64,000 nucleotides of DNA from Chloroflexota bacterium (GTDB taxonomy: Bacteria; Chloroflexota; Dehalococcoidia; Lucifugimonadales; Lucifugimonadaceae): NCBI GenBank assembly GCA_029262735.1, contig JAJCYY010000087.1, positions 29,636 to 93,635 on the forward strand. Direction: 5' to 3'. Position numbers and translations under genes: made by a program. The notes under the pieces were generated by a model. That model was not told where the DNA came from, searched no databases, and worked only from the letters and a program-made list of their open reading frames with translations. Below, in pieces: positions 25,515 to 34,002 of the stretch (the stretch's first letter is position 1; every line of letters begins with the position of its first letter).

Positions 25515-26621
25515 ATGATGCTTTCCGATGCAGCCGATGTTACAGGCGCTCCGTCGGGTGGTGCCGTATCTGGCCCCGCGACTAGTTCAGCGATAGCGCT
25601 AATTGCAGAGCCCCGGGAGATAAGAGAACCGGGCGTGGGCTTCGGGCGATCACGGACCCTCTCGGTCTCCACCGCAATCATCGGCATCATATTTCTTGGT
25701 GTCCTCATTGGTATCTCGCAGGGTCCGGTTCGGCTGGATTTTGGAACGAGTATCAACGCACTGGTCAGCGACGAGAATGCTACTGCCCGCACAATCGTCT
25801 GGGAGTTCCGGCTGCCCAGGGTGATGATCACGTTGCTCGCCGGTGCCGCGTTGGGAGTTTCGGGCGTTCTGCTGCAGTCAGTGACCCGCAATCCGCTTGG
25901 CGATCCACAGATTTTTGGAGTTGGCGGTGGCGCTGCCGTTGTGCAGGCAATGGCAATGGCCGGTGTTTTTGCTGCCAGTCAGAGCGTGATCATGTTGCTC
26001 AGCGTCCTGGCATCTGTTGTATCCGCGATCTTTATTGGCTCGTTCGCTTCACGAAATATCAATAGTCCGGCGAATATTGCGCTGGTTGGAGTTTCCGTTG
26101 CCGCGCTTGCCGCTGCGATCGCGACCGGTGCACTGGCTGCAGGCCGCGTCGTGACTCAGCAAGCGCTGTTTCTGATCGGCGGTGGCGCCGCGAACAGGAC
26201 CTGGGACGATTTTCTTCCGGCCGTTCCTTACGTTCTCATCGGACTCGCACTTGCAGTTGCCGTCGCTCGAATGCTGAATCTCTTACCACTGGGCGACTCA
26301 ATAGCCCGGAATCTTGGTGCTGATCCTGTCCGGTCGCGGCGGCTGGCACTGATCGCCGCGGGAGTCCTCGGTGGTGGGGCCGTTGCGGTAACCGGTCTCA
26401 TTGGATTTGTTGGATTGTTGGTCCCGCATCTTGGGCGTCGTCTGGTTGGACATGATGCACGATCCCTCCTCGTCGTTTCTGTCCCACTCGGCGGTGCCGT
26501 AGTCCTGTTTGCCGATCAGATCGCTCGCCTGGCGATCTCGCCAAACGAAATCCCGGTTGGCATGGTCACAGCCGCCGTCGGGGCGCCGCTAATGATTTAT
26601 CTCGTCTGGAGGACGAAGTGA
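25515..26621 (+). CDS. FecCD/BtuC-family ABC permease
   Basis: About 368 residues from ATG 25515 (frame open to 25482; the alternative ATG 25518 is adjacent). A hydrophilic N-terminus is followed by about nine to ten membrane helices. Family signatures are present: RLPRVMITLLAGAALGVSGVLLQ, TRNPLGDPQIFGVGGGA and GLIGFVGLLVPHLGRRLVG. It imports iron complexes, haem or cobalamin with the lipoprotein at 23699. Its stop overlaps the ATPase start (GTGA). Confidence 0.93.
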   Translation: MMLSDAADVTGAPSGGAVSGPATSSAIALIAEPREIREPGVGFGRSRTLSVSTAIIGIIFLGVLIGISQGPVRLDFGTSINALVSDENATARTIVWEFRLPRVMITLLAGAALGVSGVLLQSVTRNPLGDPQIFGVGGGAAVVQAMAMAGVFAASQSVIMLLSVLASVVSAIFIGSFASRNINSPANIALVGVSVAALAAAIATGALAAGRVVTQQALFLIGGGAANRTWDDFLPAVPYVLIGLALAVAVARMLNLLPLGDSIARNLGADPVRSRRLALIAAGVLGGGAVAVTGLIGFVGLLVPHLGRRLVGHDARSLLVVSVPLGGAVVLFADQIARLAISPNEIPVGMVTAAVGAPLMIYLVWRTK

Positions 26622-27343
26622 GCGTACGTCTTGATGACATCACTGTGTCTTTGAGTAACACACCGATTCTCGACCGCGTTACCGCAGAACTGCAGCCAGC
26701 AACGCTGACCTGCATTCTCGGTGCGAACGGCGCAGGAAAAACAACACTTCTGAAAGTTGTTACAGGTGAACTGAAGGCGAGTTCAGGAACTATTAGCGTT
26801 GACAAGAATCCCGGCTCCGGAGGCTGGTTTAGAAGATCCGCAAGCTGTTTTTCGGTTATTCCCCAGGGTGCGACGGCGCCCGACTACCTGACGGTGCGCG
26901 AACTGGTTAGCCTTGGCCGATTTAATCCCGGGAGCAAGCCGTGGGACGGGCTCTCGCATATGGACGAATTGGTCGTTCAAGAGAGCATTAATGCAGCCGG
27001 GATGAGCCAGTTGGCTGATCGGAAGCTTTCGACGCTTTCAGGGGGTGAGTTGCAGCGTTCGTGGATCGCTTTTTGCCTGGTCCAACGGAAGCCTTACATG
27101 CTGCTTGATGAATCTCTGAGCGCCATTGATTACGCCGCAAGGTGGAGCTATTTCGATCTCCTCAGCTCTCTCTGCAGGGCAGGCAAAGGCGTCGTGCTGG
27201 TAACACACGATCTCTTCCTGGTTGAGGAATTTGCCGATGTTGTGCTGTGGATGTCCGGTGGCCGGATCACATACTCGGGTCCTCCGGGAAAGGGTTTGGA
27301 GTCTGCAATCGAAGGGAACCTGGTCCATTCGCCGTTCTCTTGA
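26618..27343 (+). CDS. ABC transporter ATPase (FepC/BtuD/HmuV type)
   Basis: 241 residues from a GTG overlapping the permease stop. Walker A GANGAGKT (about 35-43), signature LSGGE, Walker B MLLDES and switch His in VLVTHDLFL. The B-loop reads MLLDESLSAID where most importers have D-E-P; a Pro to Ser change follows the catalytic Glu. It energises the FecCD permease. Confidence 0.92.
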   Translation: MSVRLDDITVSLSNTPILDRVTAELQPATLTCILGANGAGKTTLLKVVTGELKASSGTISVDKNPGSGGWFRRSASCFSVIPQGATAPDYLTVRELVSLGRFNPGSKPWDGLSHMDELVVQESINAAGMSQLADRKLSTLSGGELQRSWIAFCLVQRKPYMLLDESLSAIDYAARWSYFDLLSSLCRAGKGVVLVTHDLFLVEEFADVVLWMSGGRITYSGPPGKGLESAIEGNLVHSPFS

Positions 27344-27432
27344 GTATTTCTGTCTTTGCTTGCTGGCGGATTGAGGAACTGAAAAATGTCAGGTAAACGA
27401 TACCTGAGACGACCAAAGATGCGAGGCGATTC

Positions 27433-27696
27433 ATGAAACCGAAGATCGCAGCAGTTGCCGGATTGATAGGGCTGGCTGGAGCACTTGTGGCATTCATCTA
27501 TGCCTCCAGATCCGGTGCCGGAGTCAATCCGCTGTACTGGCTACTGGCAGTTGGAGTCGGCTACCTGATCTACCGGCGAGATGTTCCACTGGCGGCACTT
27601 CAGCGAATTCGCCGAAAGACCGTTCCCAGCGTGCCCCACGAAGAAATGTCACCTACGGACGGCAGTCCGGTTAGCCGTGACGAAGGCTCATCATGA
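27433..27696 (+). CDS. Small membrane protein (87 aa)
   Basis: Two hydrophobic helices (IAAVAGLIGLAGALVAFIYA and YWLLAVGVGYLIYR) then a basic, hydrophilic tail. No known family. It is 89 bases after the ATPase and 31 bases before the rhodanese, so it probably belongs to the same operon. Confidence 0.6.
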   Translation: MKPKIAAVAGLIGLAGALVAFIYASRSGAGVNPLYWLLAVGVGYLIYRRDVPLAALQRIRRKTVPSVPHEEMSPTDGSPVSRDEGSS

Positions 27697-27727
27697 TCGG
27701 TTTTGGCCCCCATGAACGGAGGATGAG

Positions 27728-28174
27728 ATGAAAATCCATGCTTTGGCAATTTTGCTGCTGTCAATTGTCGCCACTACGGCAGTTGCGTGCGGTACAGACT
27801 CTTCCGGAGCAGCGTCGGAATCGCGAGAAAATGACGCAGCCAGGATCACTGCGACACAGGCTAAGGAGATGGTGGACGCGGGTAGAGCGGTGATGGTCGA
27901 CACGAGGTCGATTGAACATTTCATGCAGGTGCATGCAACAGGAGCCGTATCCGCACCGATAGAGGAGATCAAGGTGGATCCCTCAGTCGCCTCAATCAAA
28001 GGTATTCCAGCAGACCAAGAGTTGATCCTTTACTGCACTTGACCGAACGAACACACTAGCGCTCTTGCAGCGCAGATCCTGATCGAAAACGGGATGTCAG
28101 CCAATCGAGTAAATGTACTCGTAGGTGGCTTGCAGGCATGGGAGTTCGCTGGTTATCCAATAGCAAGTTCATGA
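27728..28174 (+). CDS. Rhodanese-domain lipoprotein with an in-frame TGA (selenoprotein candidate or nonsense mutant)
   Basis: ATG 27728 has GGAGGATGAG before it. Signal peptide with lipobox AVAC, then a rhodanese domain (ITATQAKEMVDAGRAVMVDTRS, HATGAVSAPIEEI, QELILYCT). Reading meets TGA at 28040-28042 and then continues in the same frame as PNEHTSALAAQILIENGMS and VLVGGLQAWEFAGYP to a second TGA at 28172, giving the complete rhodanese fold. Many rhodaneses have YCxCPNE here, so the TGA takes the place of the second Cys of a CxC motif. No frameshift and no other lesion is seen. A stem (GCGCT/AGCGC) starts 17 bases after the TGA. Either Sec insertion or a recent Cys to stop mutation; decayed IS DNA begins right after the gene. 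Confidence 0.7.
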
Positions 28175-28201
28175 CCTCGCGAAATTGCAGGAGTAGACCG
28201 T

Positions 28202-28545
28202 TGGTTCCATGAGTACGTGCAGCTGGTAGGTATTCGGCACATCTTCGCAGCTCCTTACCATCCTCAAACCAACGGAAAACTTGAGAGGTATCACCAGACG
28301 TTGAAGCGGAGTGTCAACCAGGTCCCTTACGACGTGCCCAGCGACCTGCGGCAGGCCATCGGAGAGTTCGTGGACTTCTATAACTATCGCCGGTACCACA
28401 AGTCGCTGAAGGACGTGACACTTCGGATATGCTGGCGGGCAGACGTGACCAGATCCTGGCACGGAGGAAGGAGGCGAAACACCGGTCATTGCAGCGACGA
28501 AAAGAACACAACAAGACACTTCGGGAGCAGCTGAGATCAGCCTGA
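28202..28545 (+). pseudogene. C-terminal fragment of an integrase-core (rve) transposase, frameshifted
   Basis: Begins without a start inside the catalytic core (WFHEYVQLVGIRHIF, then APYHPQTNGKLERYHQTLK with the catalytic Glu) and runs through YNYRRYHKSLKDVT. A frameshift near 28420 is needed to reach the natural tail (SDMLAGRRDQILARRKEAKH to a stop at 28543). It is like IS3-type transposases and is not the same as the intact IS3 in this window. Confidence 0.8.
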
Positions 28546-28594
28546 ACCCTCTATTACTGATTCTGTGCCACTTTGCTGATGTCCGACACGACTG

Positions 28595-28646
28595 AGTGTC
28601 ATCCCTGATGCCGCTTGATGAGCGTACCTCCAGATTCCAAATGCTG
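28595..28646. repeat. 52-bp segment repeated at 48517-48568 (about 83% identical)
   Basis: AGTGTCATCCCTGATG at the left and CCAAATGCTG at the right are kept, with nine differences and no gaps. Read in one frame, both encode similar peptides (DERTSRFQML here, DEPTARIQML there), so this may be a relic of a coding sequence. It is the left edge of one of two paralogous islands. Confidence 0.6.
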
Positions 28647-28707
28647 CGCTTTCGAGTGAAGACTCGCCGGGTGACTTATCCGTCAACCAGTCGAGAGGCT
28701 AAACTTC

Positions 28708-29115
28708 ATGGGACATCCCAGAATGATCGTTTGTTTTGTGATCCCAAATGCCCTGAAGCCGGCAACCATATTTACGATCGTAGCGATTGCCTTGGCCGGG
28801 ACAGCCTCGTGTGCTGCAGCTAGCTTTGAGATAGTCGATCAGAGTTCCAATGAGCTGACCACTCACAATTTCGACTTCCAAATTGAGGTCAGTTGCACAG
28901 TGTTCAATTCCGGCCATAAAAGCGGAGTAGCGAAAGTAGTCGCAACATTGGAGCAAATAGGAGTCGACGAATGGACAAGGACTGACACTGGTAGAGTCGA
29001 CGGGGATAGCTCTCGCACCTTCACATTGCTGTTCTCTGAGCCTTTGTACTGGCTTGCAAAGGAGGGTCACCGATACGACTGTGATGTGGAACAACAAATA
29101 ATTGCGAAGAGATGA
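28708..29115 (+). CDS. Small secreted protein, possible FxLYD/Ig-like fold
   Basis: 135 residues. A hydrophobic signal (ATIFTIVAIALAGTASCAA) precedes a beta-rich domain resembling FxLYD-type modules (EVSCTVFNSGHKSGVAKVVATL, FTLLFSEPLYWLAKEGHRYDCDV). Two Cys could form a disulfide. No close family recognised. It sits within decayed mobile DNA, so it may be cargo. Confidence 0.5.
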   Translation: MGHPRMIVCFVIPNALKPATIFTIVAIALAGTASCAAASFEIVDQSSNELTTHNFDFQIEVSCTVFNSGHKSGVAKVVATLEQIGVDEWTRTDTGRVDGDSSRTFTLLFSEPLYWLAKEGHRYDCDVEQQIIAKR

Positions 29116-29185
29116 ACGCTATAGCTAGTTCCGGTCGAACATGCCAGTCCTGGGTAGCAACGATCCCACATAAAGCCAGATGCAT

Positions 29186-29250
29186 GACCCGCGGGTATCT
29201 CTCGAATCAGCTGGGATGGATCCTTAGAAGCTGACAAGGTACTCCTACCG
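29186..29250. repeat. ~65-bp dispersed repeat, copy 1
   Basis: GACCCGCGGGTATCTCTCGAA at the left and AAGCTGACAAGGTACTCCTA at the right. Related copies are at 30190-30253 and 49870-49934. Two of the three lie directly before a tyrosine-recombinase remnant and a DUF4242 gene. Confidence 0.6.
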
Positions 29251-29273
29251 GACCTCTGAGCCGATTTCAGCTC

Positions 29274-29489
29274 ATGGATCGGTCATCGCCGAGTCACTTG
29301 GCAGAAAGTGTTTACGCCCACCGCTTCCTGCACACGGTGATAACCCGACTTCTGCGAGCAAGAGTTCCATTACGCTCAGTGCGGAGATACGCAGGTCACT
29401 CAGACCCGCTTACACAGTCAGGTACGTACAATCTATCGATGCCTACGAGGCGATCCTCTGCAGTCGATAGCCTTGGTTTCTGGCCCTGA
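29274..29489 (+). pseudogene. Tyrosine recombinase, C-terminal remnant
   Basis: YAHRFLHTVITRLLRARVPL and SVRRYAGHSDPLTQS match the catalytic HxxR...GHSD region of XerC/D-like integrases (usual form HRFRHTFATRLL). No N-terminal half is present, and the conserved Tyr region (TYVQSIDAYEAI) is only reached in another frame. The listed start is not real. Confidence 0.75.
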
Positions 29490-29594
29490 AGGTTTTGCCA
29501 GTTCTCTCACGGTAACGTCATGTCAGGTAATTGCGTTTCGGCGCAAATGCAACTCCACTTGGACGAACTGACATTGTTTCTAGGAGTTGCAATC

Positions 29595-29846
29595 ATGCCA
29601 CTTTTCATGGATGTTCATAAGGGGATGGATGGACTGACAGCAGAAGCCGCTGCCGGTGTTCACATGAAAGATCTGGAGACCCAAGCGAAACACGGTGTCA
29701 AATACCTGAATTACTGGTTCAGCGAAGATCAGGGTACGGTGTACTGCCTTTTTGAAGGGCCGAACAAAGAAGCCGGAGAAGCTGTTCATCGAGAAGCCCA
29801 CGGAATGGTGGCAGACGAGATCACCGAGGTTAAACAGGGCGAATGA
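29595..29846 (+). CDS. DUF4242 (SCO4226-type, possible nickel-binding) protein, copy 1
   Basis: 83 residues. The true start is ATG 29595 with AGGAG eight bases upstream; an open frame back to 29520 is not matched in the paralogue. PLFMDVHKGMDGLTAEAAAG, KHGVKYLNYWFSEDQGTVYCLFEGP and EAVHREAHGMVADEITEV are the family signature: a small ferredoxin-like fold with His residues, for which nickel binding is known in one Streptomyces member. About 85% identical in protein to the gene at 50300. Intact despite the wrecked surroundings, which suggests selection or recent transfer. Confidence 0.85.
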   Translation: MPLFMDVHKGMDGLTAEAAAGVHMKDLETQAKHGVKYLNYWFSEDQGTVYCLFEGPNKEAGEAVHREAHGMVADEITEVKQGE

Positions 29847-30337
29847 ACGTCTAGTAAATCACCTCTCCATTTTGCCAATATGCGCATCGACTTCGGCCGG
29901 GGCGTTTTCGTTTGTGCTCACTCGTCAACGATCTACACCCGTTGCCGCACAGCAATCTCAGAGCTCCGACCAAGATACCGAATCCGGCTCCAAAGTCCTG
30001 TCGAAGGTTCAACGTCTCCCCACCCCAGTCGCCGTTGCGATTCAAATTAGGGTGGCCCTTCCTCCATGCCCCAGTGCAGCGTCCGCTGATTCTTCGTTAG
30101 AGGCGAGGCGCTATGGGCAAGGGTATGGGCTTGCTCTGTAAACCTGAAGATTGGGCGACGCTATGAACTGTCTCTACGAGGCCGGGGGTGACCCGGGGGG
30201 ATGTCTCGAAACTGGCGAGATGTTCCATAGAAGCTGACAAGGGACTCCTCTCGCATCTGCTATTCGACGGAGATGAGTGAAGGGCCGCCCAAGCCGAAGC
30301 CTGACTGTAGCTTCCATAGAGGTTGTTGGCAGGTGAT
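29847..30337. other. Non-coding stretch between DUF4242 and IS481 remnant
   Basis: No supported gene. CCGGGGCGTTTTCG near 29898 looks like a decayed version of the terminator found after the second DUF4242 gene. It contains copy 2 of the dispersed 65-bp repeat (30190-30253). Confidence 0.4.
30190..30253. repeat. ~65-bp dispersed repeat, copy 2
   Basis: GACCCGGGGGGATGTCTCGA at the left and AAGCTGACAAGGGACTCCTC at the right. Unlike the other two copies, no integrase remnant follows; an IS481 remnant comes next. Confidence 0.6.
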
Positions 30338-30393
30338 GGGGAACCTCACCGTTGCCGCTGTTAAGCAAAAACAGTAAGCGACAGGAGGTTCCC
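30338..30393 (+). promoter_or_regulatory. Inverted repeat hiding the transposase ribosome site
   Basis: GGGAACCTC (30338-30346) pairs exactly with GAGGTTCCC (30385-30393), and the second arm overlaps the AGGAGG ribosome site of the IS481 gene. Such sequestration is known in other insertion sequences as protection against read-through transcripts. Confidence 0.5.
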
Positions 30394-30395
30394 TA

Positions 30396-31060
30396 GTGTT
30401 GCATGGTAATGCCCGTCTGACAGTCTGCGCACGTCTTGAGATGGTCAAGCAGGTCCTCGCAGGATGGCCCCAGACAGAGGTGGCAAGACAGTTCAGAGTC
30501 TCACGGGCCACAGTCTCGAAGTGGCTTGGGAGGTACAGGGTTGAAGGCAATCTGGGCCTTCTCGACCACAGCTCAAAGCCAAGTCGCAGTCCCTATCTGA
30601 CATCTCAGCGGGTTGTCCATGCCATCCATGCCCTCAGACGCTCACGCAGCTGGGGTCCGCACCGTATCGGCTGGCAGCTTGGCGTTGCACGCTCCACCGT
30701 CTATGCAGTGCTCAGGCGTGCAGGACTCTCACGCCTGGCGTGGCTGCACAGAACCACGCGGGAGATCGTCCGCTACGAGCACGCATCACCCGGCGATATG
30801 CTGCACCTTGACGTGAAGAAGCTGGGAAGAGTGCCTGATGGTGGAGGCAAGCGCTTCGCACCCGGCTTCAAGAGACAGGCGTGGGGCCGCACTCGAAACG
30901 TTCTCTCGGCACAGACTGCATGCACGCTGCCATCGATGACCATTCACGAGTCGTGTACGTCGAGGCGCTTGCGGATGAGAAGGGAGTGACGACGGCAGGT
31001 TTCCTTGAACGGGCTCTCGCCTTCTTCCGGTCGCAGGGCGAAACAGTCAGCCGGATACTC
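30396..31060 (+). pseudogene. IS481-family transposase, frameshifted and truncated
   Basis: The N-terminal HTH (MVKQVLAGWPQTEVARQFRV, SRATVSKWLGRY) and HTH_32 region, then the first catalytic Asp (DMLHLDVKKLGRVPDGGGKR), are intact to about 30885. The continuation (HAAIDDHSRVVYVEALADE, then AFFRSQGETVSRILI) is in another frame. After about 31060 the family signature (usually TDNGSCY) disappears, so the last catalytic Glu and the tail are missing. GTG start at 30396. Non-functional. Confidence 0.85.
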
Positions 31061-31313
31061 ATCCCGACCAAGCGAAAGCGACGAGTCTCTGCCGTTGTGG
31101 AGCGAAGCGGAACAACGGGTAGAGGGGAGCTGGAGCGCAGTGGCGGCGCGAGCTCATCAGGTTCTGTAGCAACATCCGGCTGCGAGAAAACTGGATAGAC
31201 ACCGATGCCTAATCGTGCAGGATGAGTGGAAATCTAGAACAGAACCAACGGACGGCCCGCACACTCAGCTGACCGCGAATGAGCCCAGAGTGCCGACAGA
31301 ACAACTGCAGCCG

Positions 31314-32498
31314 TTACTCGGATGGGCCGGGTTTCGGTTTCTTGCCTCCAGAGCCTTCAGCACCTTCATCAACAGCCCGCTTCCTACTCGACTTTCTGGG
31401 GCCCTCTTCCTCTGGCGGCGACGTGCCTCCATTTGCTAAGTAAACTATGTGCAGCCTTCCAGAGTCCAGATTCCCGACTTCGGCGGGATACGGATAAAAA
31501 CCGCTGCCGGGATTACTGTCCGGTATCGGCTCTGTTTGAGTGGCACCCCAGACTCCACCCTGGGCAGTTCTGTATCGAACAGTCACCTCACTGGTTGCAG
31601 TTTTGATACCGTCTGACCAGTTCTGCCAGAATGTTCCGACGTCATCATTACCTATTTTGACCGCGCCAAGATCTGCCGGAGATGTGTAAAGATGGCCGAG
31701 CTTGTTCTGGATTATGGTAAGAATCTTATCGTTGAGATCAGTTTGGGTCCCATAGATTGTGGGCGCCCCGCCGGTAGCCTCAGTCTCGTAGTTGAGCGAG
31801 CCGTCGGGACTCTTCGGATGCGCTTCCTTTGCTAGGGCTTCAGCGGTTTTGTGATCAGCATTGAGTTGCTGTGAGCCGTAAACCCAATTCGATCCCCAGT
31901 CATTCGCATTCGGGTGGAGATACGAATTGACCAAGTGCATCTTTACAACGGTGTTGTTGTCACCACCCCGGGTTACGATGTCCGCAATCTTGTACCCGCC
32001 AAACGTAACTGGGTGACGATCAAGGAATTCAGATTTGTTCGCATGCTGGAAATTGCCGGTTTCCGAGTCGGTACCCGACTGGTTGGTTACGGCTTCGGTA
32101 CTCTTGTGGACCGTTGATTCCTGAGGCGAATCCAGGTGCATCTTATCTGGAGTGGACGGTTCTGCTGCGGTCAACACTCTCTGCACCGGCTCGTGTGACA
32201 GTGAATCCTTCGCGACGAGTCTCTGGAGAGCGCGGTTGCCGATTCTGCTCTGCAACTGGAAAGCAAGCCGGGAACGAAGGCTTCCATTCGCTGGCTGGGT
32301 CAGCCGCCTATCAGTAACGAGCTCCAGCGGCAGATAGAACCGGTTGTCGTATCGGTCAGTAACGTCCTCGGGTTCCGCACTCCGCTTAGATCCCCGCTCC
32401 TTCAAAGCGCCTACGAGACCGGAAGTCGGGGTTTGTGATCCGCTAGATCGGTTCTGCCGGATCCTCGGGCCTTGACCGCTCGATGGCTGTTCAGACAT
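31314..32498 (-). CDS. Putative effector with eCIS-cargo-type GNRAxQR motif and His-Me-like nuclease segment
   Basis: 394 residues, ATG 32498 with AAGGAAA upstream. The disordered, basic N-terminus is followed by SRIGNRALQRLV and HEPVQRVL, the GNRAVQRL-type motif common in proteins that carry or neighbour DUF4157 and in cargo of extracellular contractile injection systems. Central KMHLVNSYLHPNANDWGSNW and QQLNADHKTAEALAKEA resemble the H-N-x-L...N..H layout of DNA/RNA non-specific (His-Me finger) nuclease toxins. The tail has two basic clusters (RKSSRKR, then KKPKP) like a bipartite nuclear localisation signal. No signal peptide, and no sheath or tube genes are nearby. The nuclease assignment is tentative. 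Confidence 0.6.
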   Translation of the reverse strand: MSEQPSSGQGPRIRQNRSSGSQTPTSGLVGALKERGSKRSAEPEDVTDRYDNRFYLPLELVTDRRLTQPANGSLRSRLAFQLQSRIGNRALQRLVAKDSLSHEPVQRVLTAAEPSTPDKMHLDSPQESTVHKSTEAVTNQSGTDSETGNFQHANKSEFLDRHPVTFGGYKIADIVTRGGDNNTVVKMHLVNSYLHPNANDWGSNWVYGSQQLNADHKTAEALAKEAHPKSPDGSLNYETEATGGAPTIYGTQTDLNDKILTIIQNKLGHLYTSPADLGAVKIGNDDVGTFWQNWSDGIKTATSEVTVRYRTAQGGVWGATQTEPIPDSNPGSGFYPYPAEVGNLDSGRLHIVYLANGGTSPPEEEGPRKSSRKRAVDEGAEGSGGKKPKPGPSE

Positions 32499-32719
32499 CG
32501 ATTTCCTTCATGAGGAACTCGCACCAACGTTGGTATATGTGTGATCAAAAATGTACAACAGGCCTGAAAAGCGTTGCGTGATTAGTACGGGTTCGATATT
32601 TGACGTTGCGGGGGTCTACTGGCAAATGCTATGTGAACCGGTTATTTCCTACCAGCAGGCACGTGTTACCGGGTCAAGTTTATGCGTGTATTGACGTTCT
32701 AGTTGACAGTTTCAAGCAA

Positions 32720-32900
32720 GGTTCTGTCAGAACTCAGTTTCCGGGGAAGGTAGCATCGTCTGAAACAAGACGAGGAGCTGCCGATGTCGGTGTCCGCATT
32801 GCCGCTCTGAATCCGTCGCGAAAAGATGGCGGCGCACTTTCCTCGGCTATCGGATCTATTACTGCTGCACGTGTCGACGACAGTTCAACCAGCGAACAGA
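32720..32900 (+). pseudogene. IS6-like element, 5' fragment
   Basis: Starts with the terminal repeat GGTTCTGTCAGAACTCAG and matches the complement of the end at 36157 for the first ~65 bases. It then encodes, after a one-base shift just behind the ATG, CPHCRSESVAKRWRRTFLGY and YCCTCRRQFNQRT, the zinc-ribbon start of the IS6-like transposase at 35276-36092. It breaks off at about 32900, where IS5 sequence begins. Confidence 0.85.
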
Positions 32901-33676
32901 AACCTGCTTGAGCATGAAGTCTCACGCCGCTTCTTTGACACGGTGGTGGCTGAAGCGAGGCGGCGGAATCTCCTTTCTGATGACCACTTCAGCGTGGACG
33001 GCACGCTGCTCGACGCATGGGCTTCCATGAAGAGCTTCCGTCCCGTGGATGACACAGATCCTCCACCTGGCCCTGCTGGTCCCACCAGTAGAAACTCGGA
33101 CGTGGACTTCCGGGGTCAGAAACGCTCCAACCGGACGCACCGTTCCACTACAGACCCGGAAGCCAGGCTTGCCCGTAAAGGACCGGGCCGCGAGGCAAGG
33201 CTCTCCTTCGCAGGTCATGTGTTGATGGAGAACCGCAATGGCCTCGTAGTAGACGCTGAGCTGAACGAGGCGACCGGGACGGCGGAGGAGAAAGCTGCGA
33301 TCAAGATGCTCAAACGGATACCGGGAAAAAGGCGGATCACGGTAGGCGCTGACAAAGGGTACGACACCGGCAACTTCGTGGACACATGCTGGATGATGAA
33401 CCAACGGCTCACGTGGCCAGAAAGCGGCTGCACTCGGCGATTGATGGACGGACGACACGGCATGATGGCTATCGCCTGAGTCAGCGGATACGCAAACGAT
33501 TGGAGGAGATCTTCGGTTGGATGAAGACGGTTGCCGGAGCAAGGAAACTGAGGTACCGGGGCACAGCACGCAACGGGCAATGGTTCCAGCTACTCGCCGC
33601 CGCATACAACCTCGTCAGAATGGCAAAGATCGCCGCAAAGCCAGTCCAAAGACCACCTGAAACGGTCCCGGTGTGA
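32899..33676 (+). pseudogene. IS5-family transposase, N-terminally truncated and frameshifted
   Basis: From NLLEHEVSRRFFDTVVAEA onward this is an IS5-type transposase (FSVDGTLLDAWASMKSFRP, ADKGYDTGNFVD). The beginning is missing because IS6-like DNA abuts it. A frameshift near 33400 moves the rest to another frame (HSAIDGRTTRHDGYRLSQR, KRLEEIFGWMKTVAGARK) up to a stop at 33674. The open frame starting at 32826 is an artefact joining out-of-frame IS6 bases to IS5. Confidence 0.85.
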
Positions 33677-33893
33677 CCAAGGCACCCTTGAGAGGGGCAT
33701 TCAGGGCCTCAGGCAAAGTCTGATCCGCCTGATTCAGGTGGCCAGCCAGCACCCGGGCAGCACATTCCCTAACCGGACCGCCGCATCAACGAGGTAAAAA
33801 GACCTTTTTCAGCAGCCTGCTAGAGACCTGCGGCGGGCACGTCGAAACAAAGTGTGACTACACCAATACTCACAACCGGACTTCAAGTTAGTT
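33677..33893. other. Probable remaining right part of the IS5-type element
   Basis: No gene. AAAAGACCTTTTTCAGCAGCC near 33800 looks like an IS5-type terminus; the exact end cannot be fixed without a second copy. Confidence 0.35.
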
Positions 33894-34002
33894 TTGAATC
33901 AGCAACCCGTCTTGGAAGACCTTGAAGTTGATTCCACAGACGCACATGAAGACGTGATGACTCTCGTCCGTTTCTTAGTGGATAAGATAGAGCAACAGTT
34001 CA

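Noticed and set aside
28041..28075. Treating the stem after the rhodanese TGA as a proven SECIS
   Set aside because: Position fits, but the loop CTTGC lacks the usual leading G, so it is only noted as a candidate.
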